Origin: Acidimicrobiaceae bacterium
GTDB taxonomy: Bacteria > Actinomycetota > Acidimicrobiia > Acidimicrobiales > Microtrichaceae
Assembly (NCBI GenBank): GCA_003514205.1
Contig: DORQ01000199.1
Span: 7,254 to 20,746 of the forward strand
Reading direction: 5' to 3'
Length of the DNA: 13,493 nt
Shown: piece by piece, positions 1 through 7,182 of the stretch
Layout of the letters: each line of letters begins with the position of its first letter
Numbering within the stretch: the first letter of the stretch is position 1
Made by a program: the position numbers and the translations under genes
The notes under the pieces: model-generated
The model's input: only the letters and a program-made list of their open reading frames with translations
Database searches by the model: none
Told to the model about the DNA's origin: nothing

Positions 1-3
1 ATC

Positions 4-37
4 CTCGGAACTTCCGAGCATTGGGTGTCCGTACGGA
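4..37. promoter_or_regulatory. Two adjacent short palindromes in the left-end non-coding region
   Basis: Positions 4-18 form a perfect inverted repeat with 7-bp arms (CTCGGAA / TTCCGAG) around a single C. Positions 28-37 are a perfect 10-bp palindrome, TCCGTACGGA. Both lie at the left edge, about 210 bp before the first gene. They could be repressor operators, or a hairpin ending a gene that lies outside the window. I do not recognise a regulator family for either. The rest of 38-249 shows no convincing gene, RNA or terminator. Confidence 0.3.
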
Positions 38-249
38 AATGTTGATGTGGCGTCGCAAAATTCCCCCTCAAGGACACTTCTATGTCGTTGACGTTAGTGG
101 CGCTTCGCGATCTCCGCCTTCCTGGCGACTTGGCGCTCGACGCTCCAGCTGCGGCCGACCGGTAAGAGGCCGACTGAACTGAGCGGGCTCCAGAGGTGCG
201 GATGAGTAGTAGGTTGAGGATCCCCTCTTGGCCGTGTCGGAGTTGCGGA

Positions 250-1488
250 GTGCGAGAAGCGAAGCCCGAGATCCAGCCGCATGGAGTTGAAGCCAACGTG
301 AAGGATCGCTTCGCTCCTGAGTGGATTCTGGCAGCGCAGGCCTGGATTGTGGTTCGGCTGGTGATGGGCCTTGCTTGGCTCGTCACTGAGACCAGCTGGT
401 TCGCATCAGTGGCCACGAAGGACTCAACGAAGTCGCTCGGGCTGTTCCTGTGGGACGGGACCTACTACCGAGACATCGCCAAGTATGGCTACGCCGATCT
501 CGACGAGTTCGTCAGGAGATTCTTTCCGGCCTATCCGCTACTGGGGCGTGCCGGCGGTTGGCTGCTCGGTAACCGCCCAGATATTGCCCTCATCCTTCTC
601 TCAAACGCAGCTGCCTTTGCTGCCTCGATTCTGCTCTATCGGCTAGTTGTCGAGCGCATGGGTGACGAGCGACTTGCTCGTCTCAGCGTCTGGTGTTTGG
701 CGTTGTGGCCTGCGAGCGCAGCGTTTGGCTGGGTCTACGCCGAGGCGTTCGCGATGGCATTCGCCTGCGGGGCGATGCTTGCGTTCAGTCGGGGGCACCA
801 CGGGCGAGCAGCAGTGTTGGCGATGCTGGCGAGCCTGTCCCGCCCGACAGGGGTTCTGCTGTGCGTTGTCTTCGCTCTCGAAGCAGCACCGCAAATGCTG
901 GCGCTGATTCGGGGGACGGGCAGTGGCGAAGATGAGTCACCTCAGGCCAAGAAGACCCTCGTTGGTCGAGCGATTGCTACTTCGAGGCTCCTCGTCGTTG
1001 TCAGCAGCCCAGCGATCGGACTCGGGCTCTACCTGTTATGGCTACAGGACCGATTCGGAACCTACGGGAGCGTGACCGAAGCTCAGGCGCAGTACCGCGC
1101 TGGGTGGCATGAACCGTTCAGCCGGTTCGGCCAAGCAGTTCTCGAAGTGGCGACCGGTGATCGACGAGACATCATCAACCTTGGGTTTGCAGTGGTGGTT
1201 ATTGCCGCGTTGGTCGTGGGCCGTCGTCGTCTTCCCCTGCCCTGGTTGATTGGCCTAGGTGCCACCTTGCTGGTGTCGCTCTCTGCCAACAACATCGATT
1301 CCTTGGGTCGGTATTCGCTGTCCTCATGTGCGCTCCCCGTAGCTCTCGCTGCGCTGGTTCAGTACGTGTGCTCGTTGCCGCTTCTTAAACACCATCAGCG
1401 CAGCGCGAACATCGCGGCGTTCAGCGCCAGTTCGGCATTCCTTGGTCTGTATTGCGTTCTCGCGTGGTCGGGAAGAATGATTCCGTAG
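250..1488 (+). CDS. PIG-V-type (GPI mannosyltransferase II-like) integral membrane mannosyltransferase
   Basis: This is a multi-pass GT-C-fold glycosyltransferase of the kind that transfers mannose from a polyprenyl-phosphate donor on the outer face of the membrane. From the GTG at 250 (412 residues), the family hallmarks are visible: the luminal-loop acidic motif WDG at about 68-70 followed by YY and IAKYGY, then FFPAYPLL at about 91-98, SRPTG at about 197-201 after a hydrophobic helix, and a C-terminal GRY at about 353-355. At least eight hydrophobic segments fill the rest. The start is uncertain. GTG 250 has GGAG 7 nt upstream. ATG 202 (with AGAGG at 192-196) and GTG 298 are in frame, and the codons before 250 include AGT, AGT and AGG, unlike the body of the gene. 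The gene stands alone, and its acceptor cannot be told from the sequence. It could act on lipoglycan or on protein O-mannosylation. Confidence 0.8.
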   Translation: MREAKPEIQPHGVEANVKDRFAPEWILAAQAWIVVRLVMGLAWLVTETSWFASVATKDSTKSLGLFLWDGTYYRDIAKYGYADLDEFVRRFFPAYPLLGRAGGWLLGNRPDIALILLSNAAAFAASILLYRLVVERMGDERLARLSVWCLALWPASAAFGWVYAEAFAMAFACGAMLAFSRGHHGRAAVLAMLASLSRPTGVLLCVVFALEAAPQMLALIRGTGSGEDESPQAKKTLVGRAIATSRLLVVVSSPAIGLGLYLLWLQDRFGTYGSVTEAQAQYRAGWHEPFSRFGQAVLEVATGDRRDIINLGFAVVVIAALVVGRRRLPLPWLIGLGATLLVSLSANNIDSLGRYSLSSCALPVALAALVQYVCSLPLLKHHQRSANIAAFSASSAFLGLYCVLAWSGRMIP

Positions 1489-1500
1489 TCCCCTCGGACT

Positions 1501-1599
1501 CGAGCACTTCCGTGTATCGGCCTGGCCCTGGGTCCATGACGAGAGTGCTCGGCAACCTCAAAGAAGTGCTGAGCTAGCAACGTGATCGAGTTCCACGTT
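1501..1599. terminator. Possible bidirectional terminator region between convergent genes
   Basis: The 117 bp between two converging genes contain an inverted repeat with 6-bp arms (AACGTG 1579-1584, CACGTT 1594-1599, 9-nt loop) and a wider one with 8-bp arms (CGAGCACT 1501-1508, AGTGCTCG 1544-1551). Neither is followed by a T-run. Position between convergent stops is the main argument; the hairpins are weak. Confidence 0.25.
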
Positions 1600-1605
1600 C
1601 GATAG

Positions 1606-2871
1606 TCACTGTCTCCCGCGTCGCAGCTCGTTCGATGCGGCCGGAGCCTCGCGTCCGCGAGTGAGCAGCGTGAGCGCGGTCAACGTCTGGCGGGGGCCAG
1701 CGGTGTAGCCAGAGAGGGCGAGGATCCACAACCCAACTCCAAGACCTCCAAACGTGATACCCAACCACAGCCCGGCGGTGCCGGCAGTCTGGGATCCCGC
1801 GGTGATGAGCGCGGCCACTGCACCAACGAGCACAACGAATGTGGCGAGCACAGTCGCTGACTCGAACTGTGTGAGCTGCTTGTCCAAGTACACGTCTCGA
1901 TGCTCACCCACTCCTGGCGTGTGGCGCTGAATCATCCGAAGTGGTGCAGTCACACTCCGAACAGCGGCCGGTGCCCAGGCGACGTACACAAGCGCGACGA
2001 GGAACAGGTGCCGGTACGGAAACCCGTCAGCGAAGCGCCCACCTGAGGGGTCATCGTGGAGGGCTTCCTCGACAATGCCTGACGCGGCAAGCGTCGCGAC
2101 TGTTGTCGCGATCAAGAGGAGTAGCGCTTTGGTGTAGCGGAGCACAACGATGCGGATGCTCAGCACGTGTTTCGCCAGCAGTGCCTCGGTGCGAGCGACA
2201 TCATGGGCCAGTGTCCGGTCTCGGTTCAGGCCTGCCAGGCGAAACTGCTGACGAAGTCGGTCGTCATCTCCCGGTAGGCCCTCGGGTGTGACGGTGTGCC
2301 AGATCTCGAACGCGCGGGTGTCGAATCGGTCGCGCCAACCAGCGTCGTCGAGGCTCCTTGGAACCAGCAGGGCGCGGGTCCATTCATCGTCGCGGCCTTC
2401 GTCGAGCAGCTTCTGGGTTCGGTCATTGAGTTCGTCATTGTTGAATCCGAGTCCCGATATGACGAATCGAGGGTTGAATACGGTGCGCGAGGGCGTGTCG
2501 GGGCTCGCGCCCAGCGCCCCGAACGTGTTGCTCGTGAAATAGAAGCCCAGCAGATCTCCAACTAGCAAATAGATTGCAACGACTGGCAACGCTATGGAGA
2601 CGAATGCGGCGACGCCGATACCTGCGATCACTAACCAATGCTGGCCAGCGTCGTAAGAAGACATGAGCAACGTTGTCAGTCTTGGGAACCCGTCGCGGAT
2701 GAACAAGGGCAACAAAAGCACGAGGGCCGATCCGCCCAAGAGGGCTTGACCGACCCGGTGGATAGTCGACAAGCGCACCTCAGATCGCTGAAGGAACCCC
2801 CGCATCGCAGCACGCGATTCCTCATCGGAGATGGTGTCGCCGGCTGGCGGAGGACTGGCTGAATTCACCAT
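1606..2871 (-). CDS. Unrecognised six-helix membrane protein with a central soluble domain
   Basis: I do not recognise this 421-residue protein. The hydrophobic segments are at about 42-58, 79-112 (long, possibly a hairpin), 247-265, 288-306, 338-358 and 366-388. Between the second and third lies a polar stretch (about 113-245) rich in Asp and Arg, probably one globular cytoplasmic domain, with no motif I can name. The N-terminus (1-40) is polar with no signal peptide. The C-terminus ends in an Arg-rich tail. The ATG at 2871 has only a weak purine stretch (AGAGAG, 12 nt upstream). The gene lies downstream of the decarboxylase-family gene on the same strand, but a 156-bp gap with a strong hairpin separates them, so it is probably transcribed on its own. 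Function is unknown; a transporter is not supported by any visible motif. Confidence 0.7.
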   Translation of the reverse strand: MVNSASPPPAGDTISDEESRAAMRGFLQRSEVRLSTIHRVGQALLGGSALVLLLPLFIRDGFPRLTTLLMSSYDAGQHWLVIAGIGVAAFVSIALPVVAIYLLVGDLLGFYFTSNTFGALGASPDTPSRTVFNPRFVISGLGFNNDELNDRTQKLLDEGRDDEWTRALLVPRSLDDAGWRDRFDTRAFEIWHTVTPEGLPGDDDRLRQQFRLAGLNRDRTLAHDVARTEALLAKHVLSIRIVVLRYTKALLLLIATTVATLAASGIVEEALHDDPSGGRFADGFPYRHLFLVALVYVAWAPAAVRSVTAPLRMIQRHTPGVGEHRDVYLDKQLTQFESATVLATFVVLVGAVAALITAGSQTAGTAGLWLGITFGGLGVGLWILALSGYTAGPRQTLTALTLLTRGREAPAASNELRRGRQ

Positions 2872-2982
2872 GCGGATATGAAACTCTCTGCTGTCGACAC
2901 GTGGGCGAACGAGTGCTTTGTTGGTTCCACCGTAGCCGTCTCGTAGCTAGTGGTCCTCGTGGGCGGCAGCGAAGTCGCTGTG

Positions 2983-3019
2983 CTGGCGAGTCGCGCTCGC
3001 TTCGAGCCCGACTCGTCAG
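2983..3019 (-). terminator. Strong hairpin downstream of the decarboxylase-family gene
   Basis: Positions 2983-2993 pair with 3009-3019 (11 pairs, one of them G-U). A nested stem pairs GCTCG at 2995-2999 with CGAGC at 3003-3007 around a 3-nt loop, and a single C-C mismatch joins the two stems. On the minus strand it begins 8 nt past the stop codon at 3028. No U-run follows, as is common for actinobacterial terminators. A second small inverted repeat (CAGCGA / TCGCTG, 2967-2980) lies directly after it. The likely role is to end the ligase-decarboxylase transcript or protect its 3' end. Confidence 0.55.
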
Positions 3020-3027
3020 CTAGTCCG

Positions 3028-3774
3028 TTAGATATCTACAACCTCGGGAGATCCGAATGTGGCGCTCATATGATCGTCCCACATCGTCATCAACGGTCGC
3101 CTGGTCAGCCCCAGCGAGCGCAGCTCATCCGCGATTGGATGGCCGTAGCCAATCTCGATTCGTGTGCCGCCGGGACGGATACGTTGGCTGCCGGTCCCGT
3201 TGGTATCCCACGGAGTGCGCCGCACAACTCCCTCGTCATCGCAGGTATAGGCAACCATGGGGAGCGGTCGTCGAGGGATCGGGAGTGGTCCACGCAGCAT
3301 CTCGACGCTGAGCACCATGTGGCCTTCGGCGTCGTTCAGCTGACAGTGCACCGAGTGCTCGTGAAAATGAACATCGAGGTCGGCCACCCACTTCGGGAAT
3401 CCCCAGATTCCCTTGCCTGCGGCACAGGTAAATTCCTCGGAAACCGGGAGCCGGTGAATGTAAGTGCTCACCGAGCCTTTGGCCTTTGGAGGGCTCCCAG
3501 CAGGGTCGTCAACGAGTATTGCGAGGGCGAGTTCCTTGTAGGTGCCGAGGTCGTTCTCGAGGTAGTCCACGAGCGCCAACGAGACCATCGCTCGTTTGCC
3601 GCCCTGTTTTGCTGGCTTCAGCCGGGTCGGTTCGAGGAGTCGCTCTACTGGCCCGCGTGGCACGAGAAAGGTGGCGGCCGCTTGGCGGGCGTGGCCCACC
3701 CGAACGGGCATGGTGATGGTCTGCCCCTCGACTTCATAGGCCCCATCAGGATTGGCTGTCAGAATCGCTGTCAT
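3028..3774 (-). CDS. Acetoacetate decarboxylase (ADC) family protein with an atypical active site
   Basis: The 248-residue length and layout match the ADC family, whose founding member decarboxylates acetoacetate through a lysine Schiff base. Here GKGIWGFPKW (about 120-129) aligns with the clostridial GRELSAYPKK. K128 sits at the Schiff-base lysine, but the second, pKa-modulating lysine is Trp (W129) and the preceding Glu is Gly. The family therefore looks right, but the classical reaction is doubtful; a decarboxylase or hydratase/aldolase-like reaction on a larger keto acid is possible. Proteins of this subtype occur beside acyl-CoA ligases in actinobacteria, to my knowledge without a settled role. 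The ATG at 3774 overlaps the TGA of the upstream ligase gene (ATGA), which implies translational coupling and a shared pathway. A strong hairpin follows the stop. Confidence 0.8.
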   Translation of the reverse strand: MTAILTANPDGAYEVEGQTITMPVRVGHARQAAATFLVPRGPVERLLEPTRLKPAKQGGKRAMVSLALVDYLENDLGTYKELALAILVDDPAGSPPKAKGSVSTYIHRLPVSEEFTCAAGKGIWGFPKWVADLDVHFHEHSVHCQLNDAEGHMVLSVEMLRGPLPIPRRPLPMVAYTCDDEGVVRRTPWDTNGTGSQRIRPGGTRIEIGYGHPIADELRSLGLTRRPLMTMWDDHMSATFGSPEVVDI

Positions 3775-5390
3775 CGGTCACCTTTCGCGAGCTGTGTCGC
3801 CCATGGGTAGTCAGGCTTCCCGCTGGGTGAGCGCTGAATCTCATCCACCACGTGCATCTCGCGCGGCACCTTGTAACCGGCGACGAATGAGCGTGCGTGG
3901 TCTGCAATCTCTTCCACTGTCGCAGTTGCGCCTTCGCGGAACTGAACCACAGCGGCCACGCGTTGACCCCATCGTTCGTCTGGCACCCCAACCACGATGC
4001 AGTCGAACACGGCTGGGTGGTCCTTCAAGGCCTGCTCAACTTCTTCAGGATGGATCTTTTCACCACCTGAATTGATGGTGGTCGAGCCCCGGCCGAGGAG
4101 TGTGATCAGCCCACCTTCTTCCCAGCGAGCCCAATCGCCAGACACCGCGTAGCGCTTCCCGTTCTCGACTGTCACGAAGGTGGCGGCGGTCTTTTCTGGA
4201 TCGTTGAAATAGCCGAGGGGGATATTGCCGCCGCGCCCCATCTTGCCTTTCTGTGTGGAACTTGGATCAATGATCTTCAGGTCTTCATCCAAGATCACCA
4301 CATCGGGCCCCGGAGTTACCGTTGGACCGCCGTTGGGGTTTTGGGCTTGGCCCTTGGCCACAGTTCGCAGCCCGTTGAAGCCCGACTCCGATGAACCGAT
4401 TGAATCAGTAATGATGAGATTCGGGAAGTGCTCAAGGAAGCGGTCCTTCACCGTGGGACTGAATATTGCCGCGGAGCTGCTGAGAGCAAAGAAAGAGCTG
4501 ATGTCATGTTGATCGGGATGTGCCTCGAGGTACTCGATCATCGGGCGACCCATTGCATCGCCAGTGATGAGCGCGGCGTTCACTCGTTCCTTCTCAATCA
4601 TTTCCCAGCACGCTTCGGCTGAGAACTTCGGAAGCAACACAATGGTGTTGCCCTGGTTCATCTGCCCCAACGTTCCCCATTGAGCGGCGCCGTGCATCAA
4701 GGGAGGAATCACCAGGAACACGAGCGGACCATTCACCTTCGCTTTCTCAGACATGGTGAACTCAGATTCGACGCGCTCGCCAGTGACGGCGTCGATGCCT
4801 TGGCCGAGAGCGAAGTACACATCTTCCTGGCGCCACATGACGCCCTTCGGCATGCCAGTTGTGCCCCCTGTGTACAACACATACAGGTCATCGGGTGACC
4901 TGTCAGTCGGCAGGCCATCGCGGGAACCGGAACTCGCCGCGCACGCTTGCTCGTAGAGCGTGGCACCCAGCTTGTCGAGCGGGGCGTCTGTTCCGTCTTG
5001 AATGGCCACAAAGACGTTGAGTTGCGGGGACTGGTCGCGTACCTCTTCAACAAGGGGCGCAAACTCCCGATCGAAGACCAGGGCTTTGAGGTCAGCGTTG
5101 TTGAAGATGTACGCGAGCTCATCGCGCACATATCGGAAATTGACGTTGATCGGAATCGCACGAATCTTGAAGCAGCCAAGCATCGTCTCGACCCACGCGG
5201 CGCTGTTGTAGGCATAGATTCCGACATGGTCGCCAGTGCCGATACCTTGACTCGCCAAGTAGTGGGCGATGCGGTTGGACCGTTCGTCGAGGTCGCTGAA
5301 CGAGAGTTTGAGATCTCGATCGACAAGGGCTAGTCGGTCTGGGACCGCGTCTACGACGTGTTCAAAGATGTCAGCGATGTTGTATGCCAT
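3771..5390 (-). CDS. FadD19-like acyl-CoA ligase (AMP-binding; possibly acts on sterol side chains)
   Basis: This ANL-superfamily ligase activates a carboxylic acid to its CoA thioester via an acyl-adenylate. In its 539 residues the P-loop YTGGTTGMPKG (173-183), the acid-site SSESG (333-337), GDW (418-420), the hinge region GRGSTTINSGGEK (433-445) and the catalytic lysine in SPSGK (K525) are all present. The N-terminal NIADIFEHVVDAVPDR, VNVNFRY-like INVNFRY and GVMWRQED resemble mycobacterial FadD19 as I remember it, the steroid-C24/C26 side-chain CoA ligase; this is from memory, not an alignment. The start ATG has no Shine-Dalgarno. A TAGATT -10 element ends 6 nt before it, so the mRNA is probably leaderless. 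A KstR-type operator overlaps that -10. The stop overlaps the start of the downstream decarboxylase-family gene. A generic medium- or long-chain substrate remains possible. Confidence 0.88.
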   Translation of the reverse strand: MAYNIADIFEHVVDAVPDRLALVDRDLKLSFSDLDERSNRIAHYLASQGIGTGDHVGIYAYNSAAWVETMLGCFKIRAIPINVNFRYVRDELAYIFNNADLKALVFDREFAPLVEEVRDQSPQLNVFVAIQDGTDAPLDKLGATLYEQACAASSGSRDGLPTDRSPDDLYVLYTGGTTGMPKGVMWRQEDVYFALGQGIDAVTGERVESEFTMSEKAKVNGPLVFLVIPPLMHGAAQWGTLGQMNQGNTIVLLPKFSAEACWEMIEKERVNAALITGDAMGRPMIEYLEAHPDQHDISSFFALSSSAAIFSPTVKDRFLEHFPNLIITDSIGSSESGFNGLRTVAKGQAQNPNGGPTVTPGPDVVILDEDLKIIDPSSTQKGKMGRGGNIPLGYFNDPEKTAATFVTVENGKRYAVSGDWARWEEGGLITLLGRGSTTINSGGEKIHPEEVEQALKDHPAVFDCIVVGVPDERWGQRVAAVVQFREGATATVEEIADHARSFVAGYKVPREMHVVDEIQRSPSGKPDYPWATQLAKGDR

Positions 5391-5414
5391 GTTCAGAATC
5401 TAGAACATGTTCCA
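5391..5414 (-). promoter_or_regulatory. Leaderless promoter overlapped by a KstR-type operator
   Basis: On the plus strand 5401-5414 reads TAGAACATGTTCCA, an exact match to the KstR consensus TnnAACnnGTTnnA, with a perfect GAACATGTTC core. On the minus strand the -10-like hexamer TAGATT (5402-5397) is followed by six bases and then the ATG at 5390. This is the spacing expected when transcription starts at the A of the start codon. The operator covers about -24 to -11, so a bound repressor would block RNA polymerase. KstR is the TetR-family repressor of sterol-catabolism genes in mycobacteria and rhodococci. No clear -35 is visible. Confidence 0.6.
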
Positions 5415-5425
5415 GTTCTGGTGCT

Positions 5426-7042
5426 TCAGGAACCGGAATCTTTGCGCTGGCCCGGGCGTTTTGAGGCAGCCTTTTTGGCCGGTGCTCGCTTGGCTGGTGC
5501 TTTCGCGGAAGCCTTTGCTGCGGGCTGTTTGGCCGGTGCTCGCTTGGCTGGAGCTTTGGTGGTGGCGGCCCGTTTCACCGGTGCTTTGGAAGCTTTGGGT
5601 TTGGGCGAAGCTTGTGGCGTGTCGGTGGCCTCTTCGGCGTGTTGCGCGACCCCGGCGGCCTCGCAGAGCTCGGTGAATGCTGTTTTCACGTGCTCGGCGA
5701 GCTCCCACACGTTGGGCACCAATTCGGGATCAGCCATGAAGCCGAAGTCGACGGAGTCCTTGTAGGACAGCACGGTGATGTTGAGCCCGGAACCTTCCAT
5801 GATCGGGCCCATTGGATAGGCGGCAATGAGTTCCGCCCCAGCCAAGTAGAGGGGGAACGGAGGTCCGGGCACGTTCGAGATCACGAGGTTGTGGATGGGC
5901 CGATGGCGGTCTGCGAGCGACATTGACGAATAGACCCGTGCAGCTGTGGCAAAGGTGCGAGGGGCAGCGTATTCGCCCCAATCGGTCAAGAACCGTGCAC
6001 CAACGGCGGTTTGTTCGGCCTTGGCGCCCTGGGTTGATTCGGCAATCGCTCGAACCCGCTCGATCGGATCAGCAATATCGGTCGCGAGTGACGCGAACAT
6101 TGCCGAGACCTTGTTCCCGCCAGTGCCGACCTCCTCAGGAGACCGGACCGATACCGGACAGGTTGCGATGAGCGGCTCATCTGGCAACGCATCATGAGCT
6201 TCAAGGTAATTGCGAAGTGTGCCAGCGCACACAGCTAAGACAACGTCGTTGACCTTCACGTCGAGCGTGCGCCTGACTGCTTTGAGATCCTCGAGTGAGA
6301 TTCGTGCAAACGCCACACTTCGGCGAGGCGAGATGGACCCATTGAACGGAGTTCTCGGCGCAGTGAGTGGCGTGGCTCCGATGATTCCATCTGGACTTCG
6401 ACGGTTCGTGGCGAGTTGGTTGAAGCCCTGAACGGTCCGACTCAGAAGCGGAATCATTTGCCGTCCGCGCCGCAGCTTTGACGCGAGTGCGTAGGAGACC
6501 AACTCGACCTCTGACGGAACTTGCTCTGGTTCGGCCAGAGGCAACTCAGGTCGAGGAGGTGGCGCGGCCTCCAGGTCGTAGAGCTCAGTCATAATCTCCG
6601 CGCCGCTGGCGCCATCGATAGCGGCGTGGTGAACCTTCGCCACAAATCCAATGCGGTCCTGCTTGACACCGTCGATCACCCACACCTCCCACAGGGGGCG
6701 ACTGCGATCGAGCGGAATTGATGCGATTTGGGCAGCTACTTCTGCGAGTTCCCGACGTCCGCCTGGGGGAGGCGCAGAGATTCGCCGAACGTGATAGTCC
6801 ACATCAAAATCGGGATCCTCGATCCAGACCGGGTGGTGTAGTTGAAAGGGCACTTCGACGAGGCGTCGAGTGAAGGCTGGGATTCGATGAAACCGTGAGA
6901 CAACATGGTCGCGGAAGGCCTCAAAGGAGTAGCCGTTCGGCATGGTCGAAGTGTCGTAGATACCAGTCATCGCAACGTGCATATGAGCGGAGGTTGTTTC
7001 GAGATACAGGAAACTCGCATCCAACCCTGATAGTCGTTCCAT
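5426..7042 (-). CDS. Wax ester synthase/diacylglycerol acyltransferase (WS/DGAT) with a Lys/Ala/Pro-rich C-terminal tail
   Basis: The enzyme esterifies acyl-CoA with diacylglycerol or a fatty alcohol, making triacylglycerol or wax for storage at the membrane or lipid droplet. From the ATG at 7042 (538 residues) the N-terminal MERLSGLDASFLYLET, PLW (116-118), the catalytic HHAAIDG (138-144), the VNDVVLA region (about 264-270) and NVPGPP (390-395) are all canonical. I chose this start because GGAGGG lies 9 nt upstream and the conserved family N-terminus begins there; an in-frame TTG at 7093 would add 17 residues. The family domain ends near residue 465. A tail of about 70 residues follows, mostly KAPAKRAPAK-like repeats, resembling histone H1-like tails. 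A 24-bp direct repeat underlies it. The gene precedes the ligase gene by 35 bp and diverges from the hydrolase gene. Confidence 0.9.
   Translation of the reverse strand: MERLSGLDASFLYLETTSAHMHVAMTGIYDTSTMPNGYSFEAFRDHVVSRFHRIPAFTRRLVEVPFQLHHPVWIEDPDFDVDYHVRRISAPPPGGRRELAEVAAQIASIPLDRSRPLWEVWVIDGVKQDRIGFVAKVHHAAIDGASGAEIMTELYDLEAAPPPRPELPLAEPEQVPSEVELVSYALASKLRRGRQMIPLLSRTVQGFNQLATNRRSPDGIIGATPLTAPRTPFNGSISPRRSVAFARISLEDLKAVRRTLDVKVNDVVLAVCAGTLRNYLEAHDALPDEPLIATCPVSVRSPEEVGTGGNKVSAMFASLATDIADPIERVRAIAESTQGAKAEQTAVGARFLTDWGEYAAPRTFATAARVYSSMSLADRHRPIHNLVISNVPGPPFPLYLAGAELIAAYPMGPIMEGSGLNITVLSYKDSVDFGFMADPELVPNVWELAEHVKTAFTELCEAAGVAQHAEEATDTPQASPKPKASKAPVKRAATTKAPAKRAPAKQPAAKASAKAPAKRAPAKKAASKRPGQRKDSGS
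5474..5551 (-). repeat. 24-bp direct repeat in the WS/DGAT tail coding region
   Basis: Positions 5474-5497 and 5528-5551 are identical over 24 nt and spaced 54 nt (18 codons) apart, in frame. Both encode a KAPAKRAPAK-type block. They indicate recent or homogenised duplication within the basic tail, and the tail length may vary between strains. Confidence 0.8.
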
Positions 7043-7182
7043 TGGTCGTGGCCCTCCGCTGGGTGATGTCGGCGCAACCTCATTCTTGCCCAAACCGGAG
7101 CGGCCGACCCAGATTCCTCACTGAACAATGCGAAGCGATTGTCGGCATTGCCGAAATCGGTGCAGGAGGCGAAGATAGCGGG
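7043..7182. promoter_or_regulatory. Divergent promoter region between WS/DGAT and hydrolase genes
   Basis: These 140 bp separate two divergently read lipid genes and must carry promoters for both. Visible elements are ACAAT-N8-ATTGT (7125-7142), a small inverted repeat TCGGC-ATT-GCCGA (7142-7154), the GGAGGG ribosome site of the WS/DGAT gene (7052-7057, minus strand) and AGGAGG of the hydrolase gene (7164-7169). I see no KstR-type site here and no confident -10/-35 pair. Confidence 0.4.

Noticed and set aside
2950..3810. Long plus-strand open frame (286 codons) opposite the ADC-family gene
   Set aside because: It is antisense to a clear ADC-family protein, gives no recognisable motifs, and has a Cys/Arg/His-rich composition typical of an antisense frame in GC-rich DNA.
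4733..5326. Second minus-strand frame of 197 codons inside the ligase gene
   Set aside because: It is an alternative frame of a gene with all ANL motifs intact; its Ser/Arg-rich product shows no domain.
6895..7182. 5' extension of the hydrolase frame into the WS/DGAT gene
   Set aside because: The extra 96 codons are antisense to the conserved WS/DGAT N-terminus and look random. A ribosome site and family-like start are found at 7183.
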